A DNA stretch of 64,000 nucleotides from Jaltomata sinuosa. Taxonomy: Eukaryota > Streptophyta > Magnoliopsida > Solanales > Solanaceae. The DNA is taken from the NCBI GenBank assembly GCA_003996215.1, contig QJPP01007230.1:310001-374000 (forward strand), written 5' to 3'. This document shows, piece by piece, positions 11,944 to 24,286 of this stretch. Positions within the stretch are counted from its first letter, which is position 1. Each line of letters opens with the position of its first letter. The translations under genes were made by a program, and so were the position numbers. The notes beneath the pieces are model-generated. The model saw only the letters and a list, made by a program, of their open reading frames with translations, was not told the DNA's origin and ran no database searches.

Positions 11944-12943
11944 GTTTCAGAGCGACCATTGGCCTTGGACATCCAGTCCTTGGCTAACCGTTTGGTTAGG
12001 CTTGACTTGTCGGATCCTAGCAGAGTTCTCGCCAGTATTGAAGTTCGTTCTACTTTGATTGATCAGATTCAGAGCCGTCAGTTTGAGGATCAGCAGTTGT
12101 GTGATCTTCGTGATCGGGTTGTTCAGGGTGAGACCAGCCAGGCTACTCTAGATTCAGATGGGGTTCTGAGGTTTGATAGTCGCTTTTGTGTCCGAGGATT
12201 AGTGATTTGATTCAGTTGATACTTTCATGAGGCACATTGTACTAGATACTCCATTCCACCTGGCACAACAAAAGATGTATAGGAGACTTGAGACAGGCTT
12301 ACTGGTGGAGTGGTATGAAGCGGGATATAGCAGAGTTCATATCTCGGTGCTTGAACTGTCAGCAGGTTAAGTTCGAGCACATGAGACCTGGTGGTTTGAT
12401 GCAGCGACTTCCCATTCCTGAGTGGAAGTGGGAAGGGATTACTATGGACTTCGTTGTTGGTTTGCCTCGTACTTCTCATGGGTTTGATTCCATTTGGGTG
12501 ATTGTTGATAGGCTGACTAAGTCAGCACATTTCTTGCCGGTTCATACTTCTTATGGTGCAGAGAGGTTAGCTCAGATCTACCTTCGTGAGATTGTTCGGT
12601 TTCATGGGGTCCCAGCTTCTATCATTTCAGACCATGGCACTCAGTTCACATCTCAGTTCTGGAGGGCTATTCAGCGAGATTTGGGTACAGAGGTTCATCT
12701 TAGTACCGCCTTCCACCCTCAGACAGATGGCCAGTCCGAGAGGACCATTCATATTCTGGAGGACATGCTTTGGGCCTGTGTTCTTGACTTTGGAGGTTCA
12801 TGGGATCAGTTTGTTCCCTTGGTTGAGTTTGCTTATAATAACAGCTTCCATTCGAGTATCGGCATGGCACCTTTTGAGGCTTTGTATGGTAGGCGTTGCA
12901 GATCACCGGTAGGTTGGTTTGATGGTTTTAGTTCTGGGCCATA
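11944..12943 (+). pseudogene. Element C: integrase zinc-binding and catalytic core
   Basis: Integrase inserts the cDNA. The linker is open at 11959-12210. An HHCC-type zinc region spans about 12226-12365 (HEAH ... CLNCQQVK) with a frame change near 12285. The core is open at 12288-12944. Its catalytic triad is complete: D in TMDFVVGLP, D in IISDHGTQF, and E in DGQSERTI 35 residues later. PFEALYGRRCRSP marks the core end. Confidence 0.92.
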
Positions 12944-12983
12944 GAGAACAGATTTGCTTTGATATTCCTTAGACCGAGTCTGA

Positions 12984-13481
12984 ATGATTCAGGACAGACT
13001 TCGGGCAGCTCAGAGTAGGCAGAAGAGTTATGCTGATCGTAAGCTTTGTGACTTGGAGTTTAGTGTCGGTGACTTGGTGTTTCTCCGTGTATCGCCCATG
13101 AAGGGCATGATGAGATTTGGTAGGCGGGGCAAGCTTAGCCCCAGGTACATTGGGCCATTTGAGATTCTTCAGAGGGTTGGTAGCGTTGCCTATCAGCTAG
13201 CCTTGCCTCCGATGTTTTCAGCTATACATCCTGTATTTCATGTTTCGATGTTGCGTCGGTATGTCCTAGATGAGTCTCATGTGTTGCAGTGGGATTCAGT
13301 TCAGTTGGGTGAGGGTTTAGCCTTTGTTGAGGAGCCGGCAACTATTTTGGCCAGAGATGTCAGGAGATTGAAGTCTCGAGAGATCTCGGTTGTTAAGGTT
13401 CAGTGGAGGCACCGTCCAGTCGAGGAGGCTACCTGGGAGACCAAGAGAGATATGCGGGATCAGTATCCGCAGCTACTTTAG
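12984..13481 (+). pseudogene. Element C: integrase C-terminus and chromodomain
   Basis: A 165-codon open frame ends at the TAG at 13479-13481. It contains the SH3-like integrase tail (DLVFLRVSPMKGMMRFG, KLSPRYIGPFEIL, HPVFHVSMLRRY) followed by a chromodomain (EEPATILARDVRRL, VVKVQWRHRPVEEATWE). This places C among chromoviruses, whose chromodomain is thought to guide insertion to marked heterochromatin. It is the best preserved part of C. Confidence 0.92.
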
Positions 13482-13528
13482 CGTTCAGGTATCCCCTTGA
13501 CCTTGACTTTCGAGGATGAAAGTCCTTT

Positions 13529-13542
13529 TTAGTAGTGGATGA
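13529..13542 (+). other. Element C: putative polypurine tract
   Basis: A purine-rich stretch (AGTAGTGGATGA) abuts the TG of the 3' LTR. This is where plus-strand cDNA synthesis would be primed. It is weakly purine-rich compared with K's tract. Confidence 0.55.
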
Positions 13543-16500
13543 TGTAATGACCCTTTCGGTCATTTCCACATACACATTTTCCTTGTGCCGTTAGAGCTTG
13601 TTGTAGCGGACCCAAGTCATTTAAGGCTTGTCGGGACCGGTATTTCGGTGCCGGGTCCATTTGTTTGGCCGTATGATAAGTTTTGAAGCCAAGCAAGTCG
13701 GCAAAAGTAATCGTAAGTTTCTTTAATAAATTTTCTGAACTTTGGGTAAAATGTCTCAGGGATTTTCTCCCAATATATAAAGAGTTAGAAGTCCCCCGAA
13801 ATACCAAATCTAAGGTCTACGAGTCTAGTTTCCAATGCACAAAACCTCACATCCAACTGATCGCGGAGTAAAACGTTATGACTGTTTTACCGCGGACTGT
13901 CTGGCAGAAAACGAGTTGCAAACCGGGTCGCGAACCGGGTCGGGTCGAATTCGATTTAAGCCTCAACTTCACGTTTTAAAATGCCGTTTCAGTTCTGAAA
14001 TAGGGAGAAAACATAAGGGAGGGTTCCAAGAGAGTTATTGAGTATCAAAATCGTGTGATGGTGAGTTGCGAGCCTAAGTTTTACCACGAATTTATTCAAT
14101 ACCCGAATACATACATAACGGGCTGGAAATATTAAAATGTTGCCACCTCCACAACACGTGGAGGTGAGGCAAAGCAGCCAACATATTGTAGCTGCTAGGT
14201 GTAATACATGGCTAAGTGACTGGTGGGATTTTCATATTGGAATTAGTGGCATACACTAATTAATTAATTAATTAATGTAGTAAAGGTCATTATCTTGTTT
14301 GGTTTAGTAGTTGTTTACGTGCACACTTATATATATACATTTAGCTCTTTATTCAAATATGGATATATATAGAACATTAGAGGAGTTTTGGTAGAGAAAT
14401 TATATTTTGATGTTATGTTTAATTTCGGAAAGAAAATCAATTATCGACGTCAAGTTATTCAAGCCCGAGTTCAAGTTTGATTTCGTTTTGGAGCTTCTTT
14501 TCGGAGAGGTTCAAGCTTGTCATCGGACGACAGGTAGGTTACGGTTTATTTTCCATAGACTCCGCATATATAGGATAAAATTGTATTAATGGGCATCCTT
14601 GGGTTGGTTTATTAGGTTGGTACCACAGACCTCGACCGCTTTATTCATGTCCGCCTACTTTTGTTCCTCCGTTGCTTGTAGTATTTGCCGATATATTTTA
14701 TTTACCCTTGTGGTCATGTGAGGCCTTGTTGACTCTGGAACATAGAAGGTGGGATTTTGGGAATGTCCGCGAGTCCCGGGCATAGAATTATCCTTCTAGG
14801 CTGGTTATGCTTGCTGAGTAGCTGTGGGCCTGTGCAGGGTCGATAGGTTGATTATGAGCTGCTGGGCAGCTATTGTGTGTGATCATACCATTTCCATGCA
14901 GATAAAGAGGTTTTATCCATGTTTTACTATGGTTTTGGCTTCGGGCATACTGGCACTATTTTCTAAACCTTGCATGGCCCCGAGGGCCCGTTTTTGATGG
15001 AAATAATTTGGAAATGGTTTGATATAACTTGTGAGTATTCTTGGGTAAAAGAAAGTAAAATTATGTTTTAAATCATCAGTTTTACGACTAACGCTAGACT
15101 AGACAGGGCCGGGGTGCTAGTTGAGTTTTCTTGTTACTTGAGATGATTTTTAGCCTCGGCCGGACCGAGCACCTGAGATGACTTTCTACTGTTTAGACCA
15201 GGTTATACCCGGGCACCCTTGGAGGGGTTTTTGAGATATTTTCCTACTACTTTAGTCCTGGACAGGGTCTGGGCATGCATATTCGAGACTGGGTCTCTAT
15301 CTTGAACCCGGACTTGCTTCTGGACGACATGTTTTGATACTGAGTTTTATTATGGGGTCTGGGATCTCCATGGACCTTGCCATCCGGGCCAGGGGCTATG
15401 GACTGCGTGTGTCGGGGGAAGGGTATACGGTGGAGTAGAGGTATACAGCCAGTGTCCTTCCATGGAACCTACCTGCTGGGCCGGATCGGCATCGGAGGAG
15501 GTACATACAGAGATACCATTTCACTTGAGATCTTCATGCATCATATCATTCATTGTTTGAGGCTCCACCCTTGTTTTTTGTTTGTTGATTGTACGCTCCG
15601 GTAGTATGGGATGCCGGAGGGTTTGTTTTCACTTGTTTATGTTCCTCGGTTGTATGGGCGGGCGGGGGACTGTAGGTAGACTCTTGCTATTTACTTACAG
15701 AATTATTCCCTGTTACGGTTAAGAATGAAATTGGTTACTGCTAAACTGTTAGTTTCTGGATTGAGATTGATATGATTAGTTGAGTTTGATTCATGTCTCT
15801 GAGCATGCCTATCATTACTCTTTCTCTCTTCTTCTTACACTTGAGGTTACCGGTATACCATCCATTTCGTAAACTTATTATGTATACACTGTTATTGCAA
15901 GGACCCCAGATGCGTTACTCCTTACTTTCACCTGTGCCTATGGTGTGTATATTCTGCTTACTGGCCTCACATGTGGTTCTGTTGATTTCCCTCTGGGCTA
16001 GTTCCTGTTTACCTTTCGTTGATTTCTGTGACTGCTTGCTTCTATTCTTTCTATTACTATGCCTTTATCTTATATGTGCCCAGTCAGCCTATGATACCTA
16101 CTGGGTACCTTATGCTTCGCATTTGGTGCTCACCCCTACCCCTCTGCATCTTTGGGTGAAGATCCTAGCATGGGCCATTGCCCTTAGATCGCTGTGATTC
16201 GTGCTTGGAGATCTGTTGGGGACTACTTCAGACTGAGGGTGAGCTCTTGGCTATCGGAGCTTAGCTTTAGTTTATCTTTTGCTTCATGTACTCTACTACC
16301 ATTCAGAGACATCTGTATATATTGTTTTGGATTATTTGCACTCCATGTATGTAGTTTGGGCTCTATACTATGATACCAGGTCTTGGGGTTTGGTTTAGTT
16401 TCCTCATATGTATATATTTATTGTCCTTTTATCTGTTCTCTTCGTCTTGTTCTCTTATTTGTTAGATAGTAGCCCATTACTAACTGTTCTGGGCTACGGG

Positions 16501-16560
16501 GATTGGTTCACCTACCGAGGGTTGTAGGTGCCATCATGACCGAGAAATTGGGTCGTGACA
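13543..16560 (+). repeat. Element C: 3' LTR (3018 bp)
   Basis: Its ends are the same as the 5' LTR. About 286 bases corresponding to 5640-5925 are missing. The junction at about 14080 lies at a TTT shared by both breakpoints, which fits a microhomology deletion here. The TATA-like box at 13774-13781 and the GCGAACCGGGTC words (about 13923-13945) are kept. A small local insertion (cttcgtcttgtt type) lies near 16441-16455. Confidence 0.93.
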
Positions 16561-16565
16561 CAAAG
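16561..16565. repeat. Target-site duplication CAAAG, right copy (element C)
   Basis: Exact match to 5096-5100. Confidence 0.93.
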
Positions 16566-17457
16566 ATGCGCTAAAAATGCCAAAACCTCCCTCTCTATCA
16601 CAATATTTTAGGAATAGGGCTACAGTCACCCTTCCACTCATCCTAGAAGTACCAAGCATCGTTATAGTCATTGTATATAGCATGATATGGGGACAACCAA
16701 CTCATCCCTAAAATGACATCAAAATCCACTATGTCAAGAATCAGTAAGTCTACCTAAGTTTTATACCTCAATAAAGTAACAAGGAACAAACAGTAGACTT
16801 TTCTACTATCAAAGAATAACCCATAGGAGTAGAAACATTAATAGGCACATCAAGTAAATCACAAATCATGTCCTATCCCATAGCAAAATAGGTAGACACA
16901 TAAGAAAAGGTGGATCCTGGATCAAATAAGGTCATAGCCATCTTGTCAGAGACAAAAATAGTACTTGTGATCACTACGCCAGATGCCTCCATCTCGAGTA
17001 TCCTTGAGAAAGAATAGAAATAGGGCCTACCACCTATCTGCATATTGCCCCTTCCGAGTTGAGTACCACCTCTACAAGTATGTCCACCCCTACTAGCTGT
17101 GTGACCACCATGCCCACCCTAAGGATAATCTCTGCCATGTGTACCGGCTCCACTACCTACTAGGGTAGGAGCTCTAGGAGCCTACTGCTGAGCTAATTTG
17201 CCTATCTATCTAAATATGGGACACCATCTATGAATGTGCCTAATCTCACTATACTCATAGCATGCGCTATACAAAAGGGTCTCTAAGCCAAAGACAAAGC
17301 TGAAAAAGTAATATAACCACTATGATCAGAAGAAGATTAGTTGGCCCTTGTTGGACCCCCAGCAGATACCTCAAGGGCTGACAAAATGGGGCATCCAGAA
17401 TACCCTTGAGAAAATGAGCCCTTTGAGAAAGAGCCTTTAGAGACCCTCATGGGAGGA
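16566..17457 (-). pseudogene. Element D: gag C-part, zinc knuckle and protease (minus strand)
   Basis: On the minus strand, from right to left, a Ser/Gly-rich gag tail (SKGSFSQGYSG) is at about 17440-17390. A degenerate zinc knuckle (CYEYSEIRHIHRWCP) lies near 17265-17220. Then come MEASGVVITSTIF, the protease motif LFDPGSTFSYVS (about 16940-16905), and FDVILGMSWLSPYH near 16725-16680. Several stops break it. The reading resumes at 5100 after element C. The B element is the closest relative here. Confidence 0.85.
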
Positions 17458-17948
17458 TGACACTTTTGAAACAAAAACAAATATAATACTTGTAACGTTT
17501 AAAAGAGCTTAATTTAAGACATATTCATCATTGTTTAGTAAAAAAATTAGGCCCATTTGAAAAGAGTTAAAGGTGCAATATTTTGACATTTTCTAATTCA
17601 TATAATCCCAAGTAAAAACAATATAAGAGTTCAAATTTATGATGGTAGGACCTTTCAAAAACAATCAGCATGTACCTTATGGATTTTTTTTTTCATTTAA
17701 AGACAACTACAAAATCATTTTATACATCATATTGAAACTTCAAAATGCTAAAGAAAAACACTAGTTTCTTCCACTACAAAAATTACAAACCATATGTGAC
17801 TTTAATATATTACAAGATCCGAGTTTACACATCTCAAATCAACCAATGTGATACCAAATTCAAATTTATAATTTATAGTATTACGATAAAACAAGCCTCC
17901 AAAATTTATATATACAGGTTCAACATATGGATCATGTTCCACGTGGAT
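17458..17948 (-). repeat. LTR-like block E, inner part (minus strand)
   Basis: This AT-rich sequence between D's gag and A's left TSD is non-coding. Together with 35981-37771 it forms an about 2.3 kb unit, read on the minus strand, that begins TATAACACCCT and ends ...GTGTCA. That length and start resemble LTRs of the TGTAACACCC type. It could be a solo LTR in D's gag. I found no matching TSD (flanks GAGGA and GATCC on the plus strand), so the boundary at 17458 is tentative. Confidence 0.45.
17944..17948. repeat. Target-site duplication TGGAT, left copy (element A)
   Basis: Exactly repeated at 35981-35985 after A's 3' LTR. Confidence 0.93.
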
Positions 17949-20032
17949 TGTAACACCCCAAAATTTGCACCAGTATTTAAACTTAAAAATTCTAAAGTTT
18001 CTACAATTTCCAGGCTCCACGAGCATGTGCAATGGGCCGTGTGAGGCACAATGGCCCGTCAAGATGGTCATGGGAACTAAGCAGAGGCCCTTAATATTTA
18101 CCCCCTCACCTTGGACGGGTAGCCACCATGGGCCGTCGGAGGTCCGATGGGCTGTGGGAACCCACCATGGGGAAGGCCCACTAGCCCAGCCAATTTTCCC
18201 TCAGTCCTTATGAGCGGTCATATTGGACGTCGCAAGCATGACAGGCCATGGGAACTTGTTATTGGAGATATCCAGTGGCCCTGCCCATCTAACTCAAATT
18301 CGACAACCACCCACTAGGGGCCGTGGCAGGTCCAACAGGCCATCGGACAAGCCTATCCAGCGTAAATTTCCTGTAACTTCTAATTTTCATTTAGGGGTAT
18401 TCTGGTGTTTTCCCAGTTTTTTAAATCCTAATCTATACCATTTTAGGCCTAGTTTGAAGGGTTTTATCCTAGTTTAGTCAATTTCCTCTTCATTCTCACG
18501 ATTCTCAACTCAAAAACAAGAAAAGAAGAGTTCTCTCAAGCTTCAAGTCCTAGGACACTTCCCCACTTCTCCATACCCAAGTTCCAAGATAAGAAAGTCT
18601 TTAAGTTCAGGTATATGGGTATTCAATAAGGAATTACTTCCACCCTTAAGCCCAAAACCCCAAGTTTTACTTTGATTCCATGAATTTCTCTCGTTAGGGT
18701 TCTTACCTAATTATTTGATTTTTCTATAAATTTGTTTTCTCATGTTACTATATGATTTGTAATCCTAATTACATGATTTTGAATAAATTTTACAAGTACT
18801 TCTTAACCTCATGATTTGAAAGATAGCCCTGGCCTAATTTTACATGTATGTCTTATTTTATGAAAATTGGCATGTTTCGGTAACATGACCTCATGTATTC
18901 AAAATATTTCATGCCTAGTTCTCCAAGTTATAAATTTTTATAAGATTGTGAATTTAAACTAGCGCCATGCAAACCTTTAAGAATATGTTCTTTTATAAAT
19001 GATATGACATCCTGACATGCCATCAATGCTCATGAATGATTTTTCAAAAGTAAGGTTCATGAGTAGTATGACATCCAGGTTTTCCATCTATGACTATGAG
19101 TAAGATTTGACATCCAGAGATATCACATGTTATGTGAGCACTATGATATGTTTTTGGAGTAGTATTTAGCACTAACATGATGAGGGTTTTAAATAACCTA
19201 AGTCTAGAACTATGTTGCCACCGTAGGTTTGCCTTTTTAGGCGCACTTCATGATCCTTATGTTATAGTTCTAACTTTGGACAGTTGGACAACTTTTTTTA
19301 GTGTGAGTATATGACACAGGACTCCATGGTGCTCAACATGGTTTATGTCAATCATAAGAAACTCCCACAAAAATGGGTTTAAGTTACTTAGTAATATGAT
19401 ATTCTATCTTTAAAGCTTGACTCATTGTTTTATGACTTATGCTCAAACTATGATATTTACTTATGATTTCTACCTTGAGTCTTTGCACTATGATTTCTTC
19501 TACTACTGCATGATTTAAGTTTAAAGTATGTTTTCCAAGTATATTCTTACCATTATGTTGCATAAGCTCACATACTCAGTACATCCTATAGTACTAATGC
19601 ATACTTCTTGTTTTGCATCCTATCATGATGCAGATTCAGACGCTTGTTCCCACGCTCGTGGCTAGAGACCACATGATTACTAGTTGCAGTTAGTGAGTCC
19701 TTATCCTCTGAGGTCTAGTTATGAGTTTACCTATCTCTATGACTTTCTTTTAGTACCCAGAGTTAGCTGGGGTCTTGTCCCAGCAACTCACTTTATCTGT
19801 TTTTCGAGCCTTTTCAGACATGGTTAGACAGTCGGTGTTTTATATATTAGATTGTTGATCCTAGAGTTATGTTGCTACCTTATATAAAGTTGCCCATTTC
19901 TTCTCTTGAAGCTTCCGCTATATTTATATATTTTGGTAATGTTTAAGTTGTGCAAAGGCTAAGGATTATATTGGGATCACTTGTGTTCTCAGATGTCGTG
20001 TTACACCCAGGGGGTAGTCTCAGGGTATGACA
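17949..20032 (+). repeat. Element A: 5' LTR (2084 bp)
   Basis: It starts TGTAACACCCC and ends CAGGGTATGACA. A GC-rich block of repeated GGGCCGT/GGCCCG words occupies the first 65-400 bases, followed by a TA-rich promoter-like zone and a CT-rich leader-like zone near 18480-18550. Aligns over its whole length with 33895-35980. Confidence 0.92.
18019..18360. repeat. Element A LTR: GGGCCGT/GGCCCG word block
   Basis: GGGCCGTG, GGCCCGTC, GGGCCGTCGGAGGTCCG, GGGCTGTGGGAACC, GGCCATGGGAAC and GGGGCCGTGGCAGGTCC recur, some as inverted partners (GGGCC 18034-18038 with GGCCC 18053-18057). The corresponding block in the 3' LTR is at about 33970-34310 and is more decayed. Confidence 0.65.
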
Positions 20033-20036
20033 AACT

Positions 20037-20048
20037 TTGTATCAGGGA
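20037..20048 (+). other. Element A: degenerate primer binding site
   Basis: TTGTATCAGGGA lies four bases after the LTR end and corresponds to TGGTATCAGAGC with three changes. The leader to about 20244 shows nothing further. Confidence 0.7.
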
Positions 20049-20244
20049 ATCATTAATAAGAGTCCTAGGAATGTCTTAAAGTCGCGTTAAGTATCATCTC
20101 TTTCATGGGTGTAAAGTGCATCACACTTATGAGGGTAAGGGTATGAAACATTTCAGAAAAATCTCCATGTCTTTCTTGTTCAATATCATATGATAAAGTT
20201 TAACTCTATTAATATTTCTAACTCATGCTTTATGCATTCAGATC

Positions 20245-21440
20245 ATGCATCCACAAAGTAACAATGCTTTTATTACAAATGTCAATCCTCCAGCCCTAGA
20301 AAATTAGGTTACGAAAATCAAGTTTTGTAATGCAATTCAACCAAATAATGTAATTCAGTTGTTGGCTCAAGCTATAGCCAATCAAACTAATTAACCGGCC
20401 CCTACCTCGTTCAACTCTAATGGTGGATCAGTTGAAGCTCGGGTTAGATATTTTATTCTGATAAACTTCACCATAGATTTTAGGGTCAAAGGTTGGTGAG
20501 TACCTACAAAACATTATTGATGAGATAAAGAAAATTCTTGAGGTGATGCAAGTGACAGATACTGGCAGTTTTGAGCTAGCTTCTTACCAGCTTAAGGATT
20601 AGCTCACATTTGGTATACTAAATTGAAGGATGGTAGGGGAAATAATATAGCTCCTATGACTTGAGACTACTTTGTGGGAGATTTTATAGATAGGTTCTTT
20701 TCAAGGGAGTTGAGGGAGGATAAGGCTGAAGAGTTTGTTAATTTGAGGCAAGGATCTATGTCAGTTAAAGAGTATGGGCTGAAGTTCACTCAACTTTCTA
20801 GATATGTTCCAGAGATGGTTGCAGAACCAAGGGCTAGAATGAGTAAGTTTATCTTTAGAGTCTCTGATTTAGTCAAAAAATAATGCAAGAGAGCTATGCT
20901 AGTTTGGGATATGGACATCTCCAGACTTATGAATTATGCTCAACAAATGGAAGAAGAGAAACTGAAAGAGAAGGCAATGGAGAACAAAAAGGCCAGGACA
21001 TAGGATTCAAGGTTTAGTCATCAGAGGTTCGGAGGTGGAACTAGTCTTTATTTTAGAAAAGGTCATCAGGACTAGTGCCACAATCAGCTAGTGCTCCTAC
21101 TCAGTCACCCACACCTAGGCATGATTAGGCAGGTAGGGGATCAGGCTTTTATTCATAGAGAAGTGTTGTAAAAGGGACTCCCTACCCTATTTGAAACAAG
21201 TGTGGTAAGATTAATCCTAGAGAGTGCCTTTATGGCACATGTGGATGCTTTGGGTGTGGACAGATTGGTCATTGGATCAAGGAATTCCCTTCAGCCAAAA
21301 AGAATAATAGAGGTGGAAGGACTCAGTCTACTACAGCAGCTTCAGCAGGACATTCAGTTTAGCAGGGTTCCACTTCTGGTGTAGGCGGTGGTCAGCGCCA
21401 GAACTGCCTCTATGCTATATCATCCCACCAGAATTAGGAG
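20245..21440 (+). pseudogene. Element A: gag
   Basis: The likely start is the ATG at 20245 (MHPQSNN). The N-part is broken by many stops. The capsid core is open at 20674-20883 with FIDRFFSRELREDKAEEFVNLRQGSMSV and LSRYVPEM. Further zinc-knuckle regions follow at about 21197-21290 (CFGCGQIGHWIKEF), where the last Cys of the second knuckle has become Phe. The order and words match gag of element L. It is not functional. Confidence 0.85.
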
Positions 21441-21915
21441 AGTTACCCAGATATAGTCACTGTTATATTGCAAGTCTTCTCTCTTGATATTTATGCTTTA
21501 CTAGACCATGGAGCATCTTTGTCATTTGTGACCCTTTATGTTGCTTGTAAGTTTTGAATCAGTCCTAAACAACTCTTAGAAACCTTTTATGTCTCCACTT
21601 TGGTTGGTAAGTCAGTCCTAGGAAACAGAGTATATTATAACTATCCAGTCACAGTCCTCTATAGAGTCACCTCAGCAGATCTAGTAGAGCTAGAGATGAC
21701 CAATTTTGATGTTATTCTTTGTATGGATTAGTTATATGCATGTTATGCCTCTGTCAATTAACAAAGTAGAGTTGTCAAGTTTCAGTTTCCTAGTGAGCTT
21801 GTCTTAGAGCGGCGGGGTAGTCCTTATCATCGAATGGTCATTTCATATCTTATCTCAAGGCTAGGAAAATAATCTCTAAGGGGTATGTCTATCATATAGT
21901 TTCAGTCATGGATTC
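21441..21915 (+). pseudogene. Element A: protease and linker, cut by element B
   Basis: ALLDHGASLSFVTLYVA near 21488-21540 holds the retroviral-type Asp protease motif (D-H-G-A). VELEMTNFDVIL follows near 21690-21720. A stop replaces the tryptophan of the MDW-type motif. The reading ends in SVMDS at the insertion of B and continues at 30712 (ESETPSL). Confidence 0.85.
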
Positions 21916-22254
21916 TGTAATGACCGGGTCTATCATTACGGGTAGTCAAATCATGCCAAGTTTAAGAGTTAGAAAACTCCCGATTGGGGAGTTTGAAATT
22001 TTGGGCTAGGCTAGCCTCGGCCAGATTTAAAGCGAGGTGGAGTCTAGGGAAATCCGTGTAAGGATTAGGTTAGGTGTCTTATTTTGAGATAGTTTTCAAT
22101 GTATCCAAGACATAAAGGAGTCCGGGGGACTTTTCAGAATCAAATTTGGGTAAGTAGAACTCTTGGAATCGCGTTTGACATGGAGGGGTTATTTTGGGTC
22201 ATCGAGGGAAGAAAGTGTGTTGTAGAATGGCAAAATTTTGGAGATTTCTGGACA

Positions 22255-22425
22255 TTCTGTCTGTGATGAGAGCAACGGCTCTACTGTAGCAATCTCTACT
22301 ATAACGGTGGAAAATACTTCTATAGCGGTGGTCATGGTGGTCAACGCCGCTTAAGACCGCTATAACAGAAGTCGTCTGCTATAGCTAGACCGCTATAGCA
22401 GAACGGGGACCGCTATAGCGGGCCG
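22255..22425. repeat. Element B LTR: (C)CGCTATAGCGG palindromic word block
   Basis: Multiple copies or near copies of GCTATAGC occur, including the perfect 12-base palindrome CCGCTATAGCGG at 22410-22421. The same block in the 3' LTR (about 28870-29022) has more substitutions. Confidence 0.75.
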
Positions 22426-23158
22426 ATGGGTTTTTAATGCAGAAACTTCCCCAAAACAGATCAGTTTTCTACAATTCATTTGGGAGAAGAACTAGGGAGA
22501 TTTCAGGCGTTTTTCCTCCGTTCTTCATCATTTTTCTTCCCTAAGGTAAAGTCTCTACTCCCCAAACTTCGCACTACTTTTCCTATGCGGTAGAATTGCT
22601 AGGATAAAACTTGGGGGAAGGTTGGAATAACCTAGGAATGGTGGAATCCGGAGAAGGAAAGGGGATTCTAAACATGAACGTTTTTGGGTATTGTTAAAAG
22701 TGAAATATAATGATCATATGTTGTTAATTTTTCTATTTTTATCCGTGAAAATGATAGAACTAGGGAAATTAATGGTGGGAAAGCCTAGGAAAAGGGTGGA
22801 ATGATCATGTGTGGCCTGAGGTTCTGGCATTTGGTGTATTTTAGGTAATGTGCAAGCCTTGTTTATTAATTTCATGTACTTGTATGTTATTTTAGACCAA
22901 GAACGAGAAAGGATCCAGAACATGGGAAAGCTTGAGTTGAGTAGAGCTTGGATCATTTCGAGGTAGGTGATGGCTTACGATTCCTGTGAATGTGGTACAT
23001 ATTTGTACTCTTATCTAAGACTTGTATGAATTACATTGCTTAGAGGAATTGTGTGGAATGTCTAAGGGTCCTGTTTTATAGTGTGTGAATTGAACGGTGT
23101 GTTGCTTGTTGGGTTACAAGTTGTTTGTTCATCTATTGATTGTGGATTGTTGACATTC

Positions 23159-23270
23159 GGTTGGCTTGAGTACCATGCCTGGTACAGGAATACTAACGAT
23201 TGGCTCGGGTACTATGCCTGGTATGGGATATTAACGGTTGGCTTAGGTACCACGCCTGGTATGGGTTTAT
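23159..23270 (+). repeat. Element B LTR: ~41-base tandem repeat, about three copies
   Basis: The unit starts GGTTGGCT(T/C)G and contains TACCA(C/T)GCCTGGTA, itself a short dyad. Also found at 29739-29848 in the 3' LTR. Confidence 0.85.
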
Positions 23271-24130
23271 TTTACTGCATCTTTGCATTGTTATTGTTGT
23301 ATTGCATTGACTGTTATTGGTTCCGTGAGTAGACTGGGCTGTTTTACTGAGATGTGATACTTGTTTTGGTGATCCTTGAGTGACCGAGAAATTTTGTTAT
23401 AATTGTTTAGTGGGTCTTGGATTAGGCCAGGTTATTCATTGACACTTAGGTGTTATTTAGAGGGGATCCCAGGGTGGGTCTGGGCTAGACAGAAAGGTAT
23501 AGTTATTGGTACATGATTGTGGTTTAGAGTTATCAGAGATGGATTTCAAGCGGGAACAAGCTAGGTAGAGACTTGTAGTCTAGGGTTTGTTGACTTGTTG
23601 CATGTCTTCCATACTAATTACTTGATTTGTTATACTGCTTATACACTGTTTATTTGGAAACTGGCTGATGATCCTACTAGTACACGGTGGTTGTGTACTG
23701 ATACTGCACTTGCTTGTTTTTGTTGTGAGTACAGGAAATCTTCCGGAGGTTGACGCACGACCTCACCTGTAGGCCGGACTGTTCCAAGATATCAAGGGTG
23801 AGCCATTCGACCAAGCTGCCTTGATGCTTATCTTTTAAGTTATAGCCCAATTTTTTTGGGCTTAGACTATCTCTTTTAATGTTTATGTTTTGGGGTTGCA
23901 TTCACGTACTCTAGATGTTGGTAGAATTGTTTGGTACTGCGACTTTCAATTTCTAGGGGGATTTTCCGCAGGACAATTTTAATGATATAGTTCTTTGCTG
24001 ATTTGAATTGCTAGTTTACTTTTTGCTGCTGGTTTTAGGCTGTTATTCTAGCTAAGGGTTGAACTCTATTGGTTCGCTTATTCGAGGGTTGGGTGGGTGC
24101 CACTCACGATGGTATGGGTTGTGACAAAGA

Positions 24131-24142
24131 TGGTATCAAAGC
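24131..24142 (+). other. Element B: primer binding site
   Basis: TGGTATCAAAGC, four bases after the LTR end, matches the initiator-Met primer complement with one change, shared with element L. Confidence 0.85.
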
Positions 24143-24286
24143 CCTAGGTTCATTGATCTCGTCATACCAAACAGGTCTAGTAGAGTCTTCCAGAATGGTG
24201 CGGAGACGTCCGTACTTTTCTTCTAGAGGCTATGGGGCTTTAGGAAAAAACTCTCTATTCCGTCTTTCTTTCATGCTATAACTTGA

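Larger units (their letters stand above)
5101..16560 (+). mobile_element. Element C: complete Ty3/gypsy chromovirus, 11.46 kb, inserted in D
   Basis: It has two LTRs with TG...CA ends, an initiator-Met PBS, gag, protease, RT, RNase H, integrase and chromodomain in that order, a polypurine stretch, and a perfect 5-base TSD. The long LTRs (about 3.0-3.3 kb) and the chromodomain fit the Tekay/Del clade, which is an inference. D's pol reads on both sides in the same orientation, so the host site is certain. By eye the first 250 bases of the LTRs differ at roughly one base in 20, so the insertion is not recent. Confidence 0.93.
21916..24126 (+). repeat. Element B: 5' LTR (2211 bp)
   Basis: TGTAATGACCGGG ... 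GGGTTGTGACA. It contains a CGCTATAGCGG word block (22255-22425) and a three-copy ~41-base tandem repeat (23159-23270), both present again in the 3' LTR. Confidence 0.92.

Noticed and set aside
17745..18071. Overlapping 89-99-codon frames on both strands near A's left end
   Set aside because: They cross the junction between block E and A's LTR and the TSD, so they cannot be conserved genes.
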